Below are positions 16,373 through 24,754 of a stretch of DNA of 58,688 bases, in pieces. The notes beneath the pieces are model-generated. The model searched no databases. It saw nothing but the letters and a program-made list of their open reading frames with translations, and was not told where the DNA came from. This DNA is from Anaerocolumna sp. GTDB lineage: Bacteria > Bacillota > Clostridia > Lachnospirales > Lachnospiraceae. Numbering within the stretch: position 1 is the first letter of the stretch; each line of letters begins with the position of its first letter. The position numbers were made by a program, and so were the translations under genes. The stretch covers positions 1-58,688 of the forward strand of contig JAQSXJ010000037.1 in NCBI GenBank assembly GCA_029256725.1, given 5' to 3'.

Positions 16373-18157
16373 ATGTTTTATCCGGAAGAACTGGTAGAAG
16401 AAGTAAGACAGAAGAATGACATAGTAGATGTGATCAGTTCCTATGTGAAATTACAGCGGAAAGGCAGCAGCCACATGGGACTGTGCCCCTTTCACAGTGA
16501 GAAATCTCCTTCCTTTAGCGTCAGTGTCTCTAAACAGATGTATCACTGCTTTGGCTGCGGTGTTGGAGGCAATGTATTTACCTTTATTATGGAATATGAG
16601 AACTATACTTTCGTGGAAGCCTTAAAGTATCTGGCAGGCAGAGTAGGAGTAACACTGCCGGAAGCTGAGATAAGTGAAGAAGCCAGACGTCAGGCAGGCT
16701 TAAAGGCAAGACTATTAGAAATCAATAAAGAGGCAGCCAAGTATTATTACTTTCAATTGAAATCTTCCAGAGGACAAGCCGCCATGGATTATCTGGTAAA
16801 TAGACAGTTATCAGAGGATGCCATAAAGAAATTCGGCCTTGGATACTCCAACCAGACAGGAGATGACATTTATCGCTATTTAAAGCACTTAGGTTATGAT
16901 GATGAAGTTTTAAGAGAGTCAGGACTTGTAAGTTTTGATGAAAAACACAAGGTATATGATAAATTCTGGAACAGAGTTATGTTTCCCATTATGGATGCGA
17001 ATAGCCGGGTTATTGGATTTGGCGGGCGTGTAATGGGGGATGGGCTTCCTAAGTATCTAAATTCGCCGGAGACCAAGCTCTTTGATAAGAGCAGAAACCT
17101 TTATGGTCTTAATTTTGCAAGAACCTCAAGAAAATCTAATTTTCTTATTTGTGAAGGTTATATGGATGTTATAGCGCTGCATCAGGCTGGTTTTACCAAT
17201 GCAGTGGCATCGCTGGGAACTGCGTTTACGGGATTACAGGCTAACCTTATTAAGCGATATACCGGTGAAGTCTTATTAACCTATGATAGTGATTCGGCTG
17301 GAACCAAGGCAGCTCTAAGAGCAATACCAATCCTTAAAGAAGCAGGGTTAACTGTTAAGGTTATTGATATGAAGCCCTATAAAGATCCGGATGAATTTAT
17401 CAAAGCGTTGGGAGCCGAGGAATTTCAAAAGCGCATAGAGAATGCCAAAAATTCCTTCCTTTTTGAAGTGGAAGTTACAGAGCGGGATTTTGACATGAAT
17501 GACCCGGAGCAGAAAACGAAATTCTTTAATGAAACAGCAAAGAAAATGCTGCAGTTTACCGAGGAAATCGAGAGAAATATTTATATAGAGGCTGTATCGG
17601 CCAAATATGAAATCGGTTTTGATAATTTACGCAAGCTGGTAAATAGTTACGGTGCCAGACTTGGAACTGGCGACAGCTATAAACCTAAAGAGCATACCCT
17701 TAAGGATAGAAATAAGAACCTGCCCATGGAAGGAATGCGGCAGTCCCAAAGGATATTGTTAACCTGGCTTATAGATGATTTAAGGCTTTTTGAGAAGATC
17801 AAAGGTATTATAACGCCGAAGGATTTTACAGAGGATTTATACAAACAGTCTGCAGAGCTTTTATTTGAACAATATGAGAAGGAGGGTAAGGTTACTCCTG
17901 CCAAGATTCTCAATCATTTTGAAAGCAAAGAAGAACAAAAAGAAGCAGCAGCTCTGTTTAGTTTAGAGCTAAGCAGTGAAATGGGCAGCAAGGAAAAAGA
18001 AAAGGCCTTAAATGAAACCGTACAAAGAATTAAGAAGAACAGCCTGGACAAGCAGAGTAAGGAGGCCATAGATCAAAATGATATTCAGACACTTCAGAGT
18101 ATCATAAAGGAACAGACGGGTTTACAGAAATTGCATATTTCCCTGGACTGTGGTTAA
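16373..18157 (+). CDS. dnaG: DNA primase DnaG
   Basis: The 594-aa product has a normal DnaG layout. An N-terminal CHC2 zinc finger has Cys38, His41, Cys59 and Cys62. The core RNA polymerase region includes KFGLGYSNQTGDDIYRYL and FGGRVMGDGLPKYLNSPET. A Toprim domain has catalytic EGYMD (Glu261) and DSDSAG (Asp305, Asp307). The C-terminal helicase-interaction region is about 430-594. It synthesises RNA primers at the replication fork. It sits 59 bases before rpoD, the classical macromolecular-synthesis arrangement. Confidence 0.97.
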   Translation: MFYPEELVEEVRQKNDIVDVISSYVKLQRKGSSHMGLCPFHSEKSPSFSVSVSKQMYHCFGCGVGGNVFTFIMEYENYTFVEALKYLAGRVGVTLPEAEISEEARRQAGLKARLLEINKEAAKYYYFQLKSSRGQAAMDYLVNRQLSEDAIKKFGLGYSNQTGDDIYRYLKHLGYDDEVLRESGLVSFDEKHKVYDKFWNRVMFPIMDANSRVIGFGGRVMGDGLPKYLNSPETKLFDKSRNLYGLNFARTSRKSNFLICEGYMDVIALHQAGFTNAVASLGTAFTGLQANLIKRYTGEVLLTYDSDSAGTKAALRAIPILKEAGLTVKVIDMKPYKDPDEFIKALGAEEFQKRIENAKNSFLFEVEVTERDFDMNDPEQKTKFFNETAKKMLQFTEEIERNIYIEAVSAKYEIGFDNLRKLVNSYGARLGTGDSYKPKEHTLKDRNKNLPMEGMRQSQRILLTWLIDDLRLFEKIKGIITPKDFTEDLYKQSAELLFEQYEKEGKVTPAKILNHFESKEEQKEAAALFSLELSSEMGSKEKEKALNETVQRIKKNSLDKQSKEAIDQNDIQTLQSIIKEQTGLQKLHISLDCG

Positions 18158-18215
18158 AATACTAGTAATTAAGCTGAATTTTCATACTGGAATGAGCAAG
18201 GAGGATGGATAAATA

Positions 18216-19304
18216 ATGGATGATAATATGGTTAAATTCACTGAAAAGTTAAAAGAACTTCTGGTATTTGCCAAGAAGAAAAAGAATGTTCTTGAATTTC
18301 AGGAAATAAATGATTTTTTTGCTGATTTTGAACTGGATTCCGTTATGATTGAAAGAATCTATGAATTCCTGGAATTAAATAATGTGGACGTGCTTCGCAT
18401 GACGGAGGAAGAGGATATCCTGATAGAAGAGGAAGAGGATATAGAAGAGATAGACTTTTCCATACCGGAGGGAATCGCCATAGATGACCCTGTAAGAATG
18501 TACTTAAAAGAAATCGGAAAGGTCCCTCTCTTAAGCGCTGATGAAGAAATCGAGTTGGCACGAAGAATGAAGATAGGGGACACAGATGCCAAGAAAAGAC
18601 TGGCAGAAGCCAATCTAAGACTGGTAGTAAGTATAGCAAAGCGTTATGTAGGAAGAGGTATGATGTTTCTTGACCTCATTCAAGAAGGAAATTTAGGACT
18701 TATTAAAGCTGTTGAGAAATTTGATTACACCAAAGGGTTTAAGTTCAGCACCTATGCAACCTGGTGGATCAGACAAGCTATCACGAGAGCCATAGCAGAT
18801 CAGGCCAGGACCATTCGTATACCGGTGCATATGGTGGAGACCATTAACAAACTTATAAGAGTACAGAGACAGTTACTTCAGGAACTGGGGAGAGAACCAA
18901 CCCCGGAGGAAGTATCTGAAGAAATGAATGTACCCGTTGACAGGGTGCGTGAAATTCAAAAGATCAGCCAGGAGCCGGTATCACTTGAGACACCTATCGG
19001 CGAAGAAGAAGACAGCCATCTGGGGGATTTTATTCAGGATGACAATGTTCCGGTACCTGCTGATGCTGCGGCCTTTACGCTGTTAAAGGAACAGCTCTTT
19101 GACGTTCTTGGAACCCTTACAGACAGAGAGCAGAAGGTGTTAAGATTGCGTTTTGGTCTGGATGACGGCAGAGCCAGGACTTTAGAGGAAGTGGGTAAGG
19201 AATTCAACGTTACCAGAGAGAGAATACGCCAGATTGAAGCCAAAGCTCTTCGCAAATTAAGACATCCCAGCAGAAGCCGCAAGTTAAAGGATTATTTAGA
19301 ATAA
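18216..19304 (+). CDS. rpoD: RNA polymerase primary sigma factor RpoD (sigma-A)
   Basis: The 362-aa product contains an acidic region 1.1 tail ([15 protein letters not shown]), region 1.2 ([16 protein letters not shown]), region 2 with [19 protein letters not shown] and region 4 ending with [19 protein letters not shown]. The length is typical of Firmicutes sigma-A. It directs core polymerase to the TTGACA/TATAAT promoters found across this window. It follows dnaG with GGAGGATGG as Shine-Dalgarno and precedes trmK by 18 bases. Confidence 0.98.
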   Translation: MDDNMVKFTEKLKELLVFAKKKKNVLEFQEINDFFADFELDSVMIERIYEFLELNNVDVLRMTEEEDILIEEEEDIEEIDFSIPEGIAIDDPVRMYLKEIGKVPLLSADEEIELARRMKIGDTDAKKRLAEANLRLVVSIAKRYVGRGMMFLDLIQEGNLGLIKAVEKFDYTKGFKFSTYATWWIRQAITRAIADQARTIRIPVHMVETINKLIRVQRQLLQELGREPTPEEVSEEMNVPVDRVREIQKISQEPVSLETPIGEEEDSHLGDFIQDDNVPVPADAAAFTLLKEQLFDVLGTLTDREQKVLRLRFGLDDGRARTLEEVGKEFNVTRERIRQIEAKALRKLRHPSRSRKLKDYLE

Positions 19305-19322
19305 ATTGACACAGGAGACAGC

Positions 19323-20024
19323 ATGCAATTATCGTTACGTTTAAAAACTGTTGCAGATTCTGTTACAGGAGGAAGCAGGGTTGCAGATGTAGGATGCGAC
19401 CACGCCTACATAGCCATACATCTGGCAGAGAATAACATAGCACCCAGGGTGATTGCCATGGATGTTAACAAAGGCCCTTTAAGTAAAGCCAGAGAAAACA
19501 TTGAGCTTAGAGGACTGAAAGATAGAATTGAGACAAGATTATCCGATGGACTTGCCAGACTTACACCCGGTGAGGCGGATACAGTCGTTATTGCCGGTAT
19601 GGGTGGAGCCCTGATGGCCCGAATACTAACAGATGGCGAGGCAGCTTTAAAAGAAGTAAAGGAATTAATCCTGCAGCCTCAGTCAGAAATCTTCCTGGTA
19701 CGCAGATATCTTCATGATAATGGATACAGAATAGAGTCTGAGAAGATGGTAAAAGAAGATGAAAAGTACTATATCATAATAAAAGCAGTAAAAGACGGAG
19801 TGAAGGAAGTCTATGAACAGGAGCTGTTTTATTTATATGGGAAAAAGCTCCTTGAGAGTGGCAACCACCTGGTAGAGGAATTCCTGTTAAGGGAAGGCCG
19901 CTTGAAAGAACAGGTGGAAGAGTCGTTAAAGGGTACAGATACAGTCGGAAGCAATAAAAGACTGGAAGAAATAAGAGCAGATATTAGCTTAATACATTCA
20001 GCTCTTAAATATTTTAGAAATTAA
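19323..20024 (+). CDS. trmK: tRNA (adenine(22)-N1)-methyltransferase TrmK
   Basis: The 233-aa product matches TrmK (formerly DUF633/YqfN). It has SAM-binding VADVGCDHAYIAIHLAEN (20-37), an acidic strand end VIAMDVNKGPL, and VIAGMGGALMARIL. It methylates N1 of A22 in tRNA. In many Firmicutes trmK follows rpoD and is followed by the Nif3-like GTP cyclohydrolase 1 type 2 gene; here that partner is absent and a terminator follows instead. Confidence 0.93.
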   Translation: MQLSLRLKTVADSVTGGSRVADVGCDHAYIAIHLAENNIAPRVIAMDVNKGPLSKARENIELRGLKDRIETRLSDGLARLTPGEADTVVIAGMGGALMARILTDGEAALKEVKELILQPQSEIFLVRRYLHDNGYRIESEKMVKEDEKYYIIIKAVKDGVKEVYEQELFYLYGKKLLESGNHLVEEFLLREGRLKEQVEESLKGTDTVGSNKRLEEIRADISLIHSALKYFRN

Positions 20025-20069
20025 GGTGCTTTCATAAAAGAAGCTGAATATATTGTTAAGCATAGTTAT

Positions 20070-20115
20070 TTCACTTTGTATGCATTATTAATATGTGTGC
20101 AAAGTGATATTTTTC
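20070..20115 (+). terminator. Terminator after trmK
   Basis: TCACTTTGTATGCAT (20071-20085) pairs with ATGTGTGCAAAGTGA (20093-20107) with G-T pairs in the upper stem, followed by TATTTTT. It would end the dgt-dnaG-rpoD-trmK transcript. Confidence 0.7.
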
Positions 20116-20188
20116 CTTACCTGTCACAGGTAAATTTGTGTCTGTGGTCAAAGGATTACAGTCTGTGAGAAAGGCATGGTTATTAAAT

Positions 20189-21850
20189 ATGGACGAATAC
20201 GTAAAAGTTGAAATAGATGGAATTATAAAGGAATATCCAAAAGGAACGGGATTATTAGAAATCAGCCGTGAATATACACCAAAGGACGGCGGCGACTTTA
20301 TTCTTGCCCTTGTTAACAATAAACTAAGAGAATTATCAAAAAAGGTACAAAAAGACTGTAAGATCCGTTTTGTAACCACCAGAGAGGATGCAGGACACAA
20401 AACCTATACCAGAGGAATGATACTGGTATTTATGAAAGCAATCTACAGTATAGTAGGAAAAGAAAATATTGATAAGGTATATGTGGAATATTCTCTAAAA
20501 GAAGGTATCTACTGTCAACCCATAATGGAATTACCCGTAACGGAAAAATTAGCGGATAAGATTAAAACAAAGATGAGAAGTTATATCGAGAAAGATCTTC
20601 CTTTCATAAAGAAATCCATCGGAACAGACGATGCTATTGAGCTTTTTAAATCCTACGCAATGTATGATAAGGAAAAATTATTCCGTTACAGACGAGTTTC
20701 AAAGACTAATATCTACAATCTGGAAGGTTTTGAGGATTATTATTACGGTTATATGCCGCCCAGCACCGGTATGCTTCAGTGGTTTGATCTGATTCATAAG
20801 GATAAAGGACTGATACTTATTATGCCGGATAAAAAGAAACCAAGACAGCTGCAGCCCTTTGAATTTCCTGAAAAATTATATCAAACCTTGAAAGAATCCA
20901 ATGAATGGGCACAGACTATGGAAATTGATACGGTTGGAGCCTTAAATGAGGCAATCGTAGCAGGTAATTTAAATGAACTGATTCTGACTCAGGAAATGTT
21001 CCAGGAAATGAAAATCGGTGAAATCGCTGCTATGATAAAAGAATCCGGTAAAAAATTAGTTATGATAGCCGGCCCCTCTTCCTCCGGTAAGACCACTTTT
21101 TCCCACCGTTTATCCATTCAGTTAAAAACACACGGATTGGTGCCCCATCCTATAGGCGTTGATGACTATTTTGTTGAACGGGATCTGACACCGTTAGATG
21201 AAGACGGAAAACCGAATTACGAGGCATTGGAAGCAATTGATACAGAAAGTTTTAACCGTGATATGTCAGAACTTTTGGAAGGTAAGACCGTTGAACTGCC
21301 AAGCTTTAACTTTTTGACCGGTCACAGAGAATATAAGGGGAACTATAAAACCCTTGGCCCCCATGATATTCTGGTCATTGAAGGAATACATGGCCTTAAT
21401 GACAAGCTTTCCTACAGTCTGCCCAAGGAAAGTAAATTTAAAATATATATTAGTGCTCTGACGGCACTCAATATTGATGAGCATAATCGTATACCCACCA
21501 CTGATCTGCGTCTTCTTAGAAGAATGGTAAGAGATGCAAGAACCAGAGGAGCAGACGGAACGAAGACGATCAGCATGTGGCCTTCTGTAAGAAGAGGGGA
21601 AGAACAGAATATCTTTCCTTATCAGGAGGAAGCCGATGTTATGTTCAATTCTGCATTAATCTATGAACTGGCTATCTTAAAATCCTATGCAGAGCCTGTA
21701 CTCTTTGGCGTTCCAAGAGAATCTGAAGAATTCATGGAAGCTAAACGTATGCTTAAGTTCCTTGACTACTTTTTAGGGGTTAACAGTGATGTGGTGCCGA
21801 AACATTCTATATTAAAGGAATTTATCGGTGGAAGCTGCTTTAAGGTCTGA
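20189..21850 (+). CDS. Nucleoside kinase: TGS domain plus uridine-kinase domain
   Basis: This protein of about 553 aa joins an N-terminal TGS domain (VKVEIDGIIKEYPKGTGLLE) and a threonyl-tRNA-synthetase-like second domain to a P-loop kinase of the uridine kinase/phosphoribulokinase family. Its Walker A is GPSSSGKTT at about 295-303. A lid-like TTDLRLLRRMVRDARTRG follows the sugar-binding region. Such 'nucleoside kinase' fusions are common in Firmicutes and presumably phosphorylate uridine or a related nucleoside. The start is uncertain: the frame is open from a GTG at 20138, but the TGS domain begins at ATG 20189. A terminator precedes it, so it has a separate promoter. Confidence 0.85.
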   Translation: MDEYVKVEIDGIIKEYPKGTGLLEISREYTPKDGGDFILALVNNKLRELSKKVQKDCKIRFVTTREDAGHKTYTRGMILVFMKAIYSIVGKENIDKVYVEYSLKEGIYCQPIMELPVTEKLADKIKTKMRSYIEKDLPFIKKSIGTDDAIELFKSYAMYDKEKLFRYRRVSKTNIYNLEGFEDYYYGYMPPSTGMLQWFDLIHKDKGLILIMPDKKKPRQLQPFEFPEKLYQTLKESNEWAQTMEIDTVGALNEAIVAGNLNELILTQEMFQEMKIGEIAAMIKESGKKLVMIAGPSSSGKTTFSHRLSIQLKTHGLVPHPIGVDDYFVERDLTPLDEDGKPNYEALEAIDTESFNRDMSELLEGKTVELPSFNFLTGHREYKGNYKTLGPHDILVIEGIHGLNDKLSYSLPKESKFKIYISALTALNIDEHNRIPTTDLRLLRRMVRDARTRGADGTKTISMWPSVRRGEEQNIFPYQEEADVMFNSALIYELAILKSYAEPVLFGVPRESEEFMEAKRMLKFLDYFLGVNSDVVPKHSILKEFIGGSCFKV

Positions 21851-21876
21851 CGTACAGTAAATGAGTCATTCACATC

Positions 21877-22057
21877 CTAGGGCGTGTCTGAAAACTCATT
21901 GCACTGTTTTGAATGCTCCACTTTGCGTTATCTGCGTTGCAGTTTAAGGAACGTAACATCACTATGTCCCCCAATTGCGCCTTACTGTTTTTCGCAAATT
22001 GCCTCCCACAAAGTGGAGCATCCAGCCCGGCACAAGCAGTTTTCAGGCACACCCTAG
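21877..22057. mobile_element. MITE-like element, copy 1
   Basis: A 173-bp element (21881-22053) has imperfect terminal inverted repeats: GGCGTGTCTGAAAACT at the left; the complement of the right end reads GGGTGTGCCTGAAAACT. It is flanked on both sides by CTAG (21877-21880, 22054-22057), a possible target duplication. Internal complementary stretches (CCACTTTG / CAAAGTGG) make it foldable. No transposase is encoded. It is about 85% alike by eye to copy 2 at 30257-30439. It lies between the nucleoside kinase gene and rnpB. Confidence 0.8.
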
Positions 22058-22137
22058 TAAACCTCAAGGGTTTGTCATGAAGTATAATGAAAAACTCCTT
22101 TACAATCTGTTTACAGCGTGTTAAAATAAAAAATTGT

Positions 22138-22515
22138 GAGTAGCACAGATGGTCGCGCCTATAAGTTGCCGAAAGGCCATAGGTGAGGAAAGTCCGAGCT
22201 TCGCAGGGCAGAGTGCCGGATAACGTCCGGTGGAGGCGACTCTAAGGAAAGTGCAATAGAAATATACCGCCGGGATTTCCCGGTAAGGGTGGAATGGTGG
22301 AGTAAGAGCCCACCGCTTGTGTGGTAACACACAGGGCATATGTAAACCCCACTTGAAGCAAGACCGAATGAAAAGCGATACGGCGGCCCGTCGTGCTTTT
22401 GGGTAGGTCGCAGCTAGTAAGACCAGGATTTCCTGGTGCTTGCGGCGAGCCACATGGTAACATGGGGCAAAGATAGATGACCATTTGATACAGAACTCGG
22501 CTTATAGTGCTGCTC
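22138..22515 (+). ncRNA. rnpB: RNase P RNA (M1-type catalytic RNA)
   Basis: Conserved RNase P landmarks occur in order: GAGGAAAGTCCGAGCTT (5' P4/CR-I region) near 22182, a GGTAAGGGTGGAA block near 22280, AGACCGAATG near 22360 and ACAGAACTCGGCTTAT (3' P4 strand) near 22490. The terminal helix pairs GAGTAGCAC (22138-22146) with GTGCTGCTC (22507-22515). It forms the catalytic subunit that trims tRNA 5' ends. Exact ends are inferred from the terminal helix. Confidence 0.96.
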
Positions 22516-22519
22516 ATAC

Positions 22520-22575
22520 AGCTGGTGTAGAATAGTTCCTATGTGACTATTTTGCAGCAGCTTATTTTAGTTTTA
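22520..22575 (+). terminator. Terminator of rnpB
   Basis: AGCTGGTGTAGAATAG (22520-22535) pairs with CTATTTTGCAGCAGCT (22547-22562), with a few G-T pairs and one mismatch, followed by TATTTTAGTTTT. It lies directly after the rnpB 3' end. Confidence 0.75.
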
Positions 22576-22830
22576 AGAAAAAAGTAAAGACTTTTCCATA
22601 TAAACTATGTTAGAGTGAACATAGAGAGTGATATATAAGCTGAACAAAATTTTATAGTCTTTTCATGCCAAACTTAACAAAACAGGCATTATTACAAAAA
22701 TTAAGGAAAAACTAAAGTTTAACTTATATAGAAAAACAGCATCAAGATAAAACATGGAACATGCAAATAAATCCATAAAATATCATAAGGTGCTTGAAGA
22801 GCAAATAGATTCAAGGAAAGGAAAATCAGA

Positions 22831-23532
22831 ATGGAACAGACAAGCATTTTAGTTGTGGATGACGACAAAGAAATTGCTGAACTGGTGGAAATACATTTAA
22901 TCGGTGATGGTTATCAGGTTTTTAAAGCTTTTAATGCAAAAGAAGGCTACGATATTTTGAAAAAAGAAGATATCAAGCTGATCATATTAGATATCATGAT
23001 GCCTGGAACCGATGGGCTTAGTATGTGCAAGACGATAAGGGAGACCAGTACCATACCTATTATAATGCTCAGTGCCAAATCAGCCGATCTGGATAAGATT
23101 ATAGGTCTTGGAACAGGTGCTGATGATTATGTTATCAAACCCTTTAATCCGCTGGAGCTTACAGCCAGAGTGAAATCCCAGCTTAGACGGTTTACGAAAT
23201 TCAACCCAAGTTCTCACGAAGACAAAGCGGATAAGGAAATTGCTATCAACCATCTGGTAATCAACAAAGAGGATCACAGAGTAGTTTCTTATGGCAGAGA
23301 TGTTAAACTGACACCTATTGAATTTGATATATTGTATCTTTTGGCAAGTAATCCGGGCAGAGTATTTTCAACCGATGAAATCTTTGAAAGAGTGTGGAAT
23401 GAGAAGATGTATGAGGCTAATAACACAGTGATGGTGCATATTAGAAGACTCAGGGAAAAGATAGAGATGGATTCCAGGAATGCGCAAATAATCAAAACAG
23501 TATGGGGAGTAGGATACAAAATTGAGAAATAG
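22831..23532 (+). CDS. OmpR/VanR-type response regulator
   Basis: The 233-aa product has a receiver domain with acidic pocket VVDDDKE, phosphoacceptor Asp54 (LDIMMPGTDG) and Lys103 (VIKPFNP). A C-terminal winged-helix DNA-binding domain has the typical LTPIEFDILYLLASNPG and closing VWGVGYKIEK. The length is standard. AAGGAAAGGA precedes its ATG. It overlaps the kinase gene by 11 bases and heads a five-gene operon ending with an ABC transporter, which it probably controls. Confidence 0.93.
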   Translation: MEQTSILVVDDDKEIAELVEIHLIGDGYQVFKAFNAKEGYDILKKEDIKLIILDIMMPGTDGLSMCKTIRETSTIPIIMLSAKSADLDKIIGLGTGADDYVIKPFNPLELTARVKSQLRRFTKFNPSSHEDKADKEIAINHLVINKEDHRVVSYGRDVKLTPIEFDILYLLASNPGRVFSTDEIFERVWNEKMYEANNTVMVHIRRLREKIEMDSRNAQIIKTVWGVGYKIEK

Positions 23533-24754
23533 TATTTTTAAGAGCTTTCGTTTTGAAATAGTCCTATATAGCCTGTTGAGTCTGGTGTATGCATTATTAA
23601 CAGAAGCGGTTATATTTTTTGGGATTTACATCGTTTATTATATGATAGGCGGAAAAGCAGATGTCCCCGGTGACATTCAAGGCGGAGCTTCCCTTGGCAG
23701 CAATAGCAATTTAATACAGAATAACGGCTTTTACAACAGATATACGGCAGAACAAATGAGCCCTACCCTGGAAGGAGGGGCTACCAAAGGAATGATTGCT
23801 ATGGTAACGGTAATTGCTATAGCAGTAGGAATTATATTATTTATGGCATATTTTTTATTGCTTACAAGAAAATTTGCTGTGTATATTGAGAGAATAGCAG
23901 GCGGTATTACAGCTATCTCCTCGGGAAATTTTGATACGAGAATTACCATAGACAATGATGATGAATTTGCGCTGATTGCAGACCGTATTAATCAGATGGG
24001 CGGAGATATCAGGCGTATTATAGAGAATGAGAGAAAGAGTGAGAATACGAAGAACCAACTAATTACCAGTGTTGCGCATGATTTGAGAACTCCTCTTACT
24101 TCCATAATAGGATACCTGGATTTGGTACAGGGTGAGAATAATATTAATATGGAGGTTAAGAAACACTACGTAGAAATTGCTTATACCAAGTCAAAACGGC
24201 TTGAGAAGCTGATAGAAGATTTGTTTGCCTATACGAAATTCAGTTCCGGCGAAGTGGCACTGGAAGCAGGACACATAGATATGGTTAAATTCGTGGAACA
24301 GCTGGCAGAAGAATTTTATCCGAGCTTTCAGGAAAGTAATCTGCAATATGAATTCAGAGCTAATACTCCCTCCGTTTTCGTGTGGGGAGATGGGAATCTT
24401 TTGGCAAGGGCTTTTGCTAACCTCATAGATAATGCTATAAAATATGGCAAGGATGGCAAGAGTATTCAGATTGAGATTCTGGAATATTTAGATAGAATAG
24501 AAATTTCGGTAATTAACTATGGTAAGCTGATTCCGGAAAAGGATATTGAAGCAATATTTGAGCGCTTTTATCGCTTGGAAGAATCGAGATCCAGTGAAAC
24601 CGGAGGAACCGGTCTGGGACTTGCAATCGTGAAAAACATCATAGTCATGCATGGAGGCAGCATCAGTGCACGCAGTGACCATGATGGAACGATATTTGTG
24701 GTTACACTGCCCAAAGCTGATATACTGCCTAAGACGGAAGAGGTGAAAGGATGA
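23522..24754 (+). CDS. Membrane sensor histidine kinase
   Basis: The 410-aa product begins at TTG 23522 inside the regulator gene, with GGAGTAGG upstream; no better in-frame start exists. It has TM1 at about 17-42, an extracytoplasmic loop of only about 50 residues (Gly/Asn rich), TM2 at about 91-115 and HAMP to about 168. HisKA carries His186 (SVAHDLRTPLTS), and HATPase_c has a DNAIKYG-type N box, and GGTGLGLAIVKNI. The short loop suggests sensing through the membrane or a partner, as in VanS/BceS-like kinases. It overlaps the next gene by 4 bases. Confidence 0.92.
   Translation: MRNSIFKSFRFEIVLYSLLSLVYALLTEAVIFFGIYIVYYMIGGKADVPGDIQGGASLGSNSNLIQNNGFYNRYTAEQMSPTLEGGATKGMIAMVTVIAIAVGIILFMAYFLLLTRKFAVYIERIAGGITAISSGNFDTRITIDNDDEFALIADRINQMGGDIRRIIENERKSENTKNQLITSVAHDLRTPLTSIIGYLDLVQGENNINMEVKKHYVEIAYTKSKRLEKLIEDLFAYTKFSSGEVALEAGHIDMVKFVEQLAEEFYPSFQESNLQYEFRANTPSVFVWGDGNLLARAFANLIDNAIKYGKDGKSIQIEILEYLDRIEISVINYGKLIPEKDIEAIFERFYRLEESRSSETGGTGLGLAIVKNIIVMHGGSISARSDHDGTIFVVTLPKADILPKTEEVKG

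Noticed and set aside
22121..22517. Minus-strand frames across the RNase P RNA gene
   Set aside because: The sequence is fully explained by conserved rnpB helices on the plus strand.
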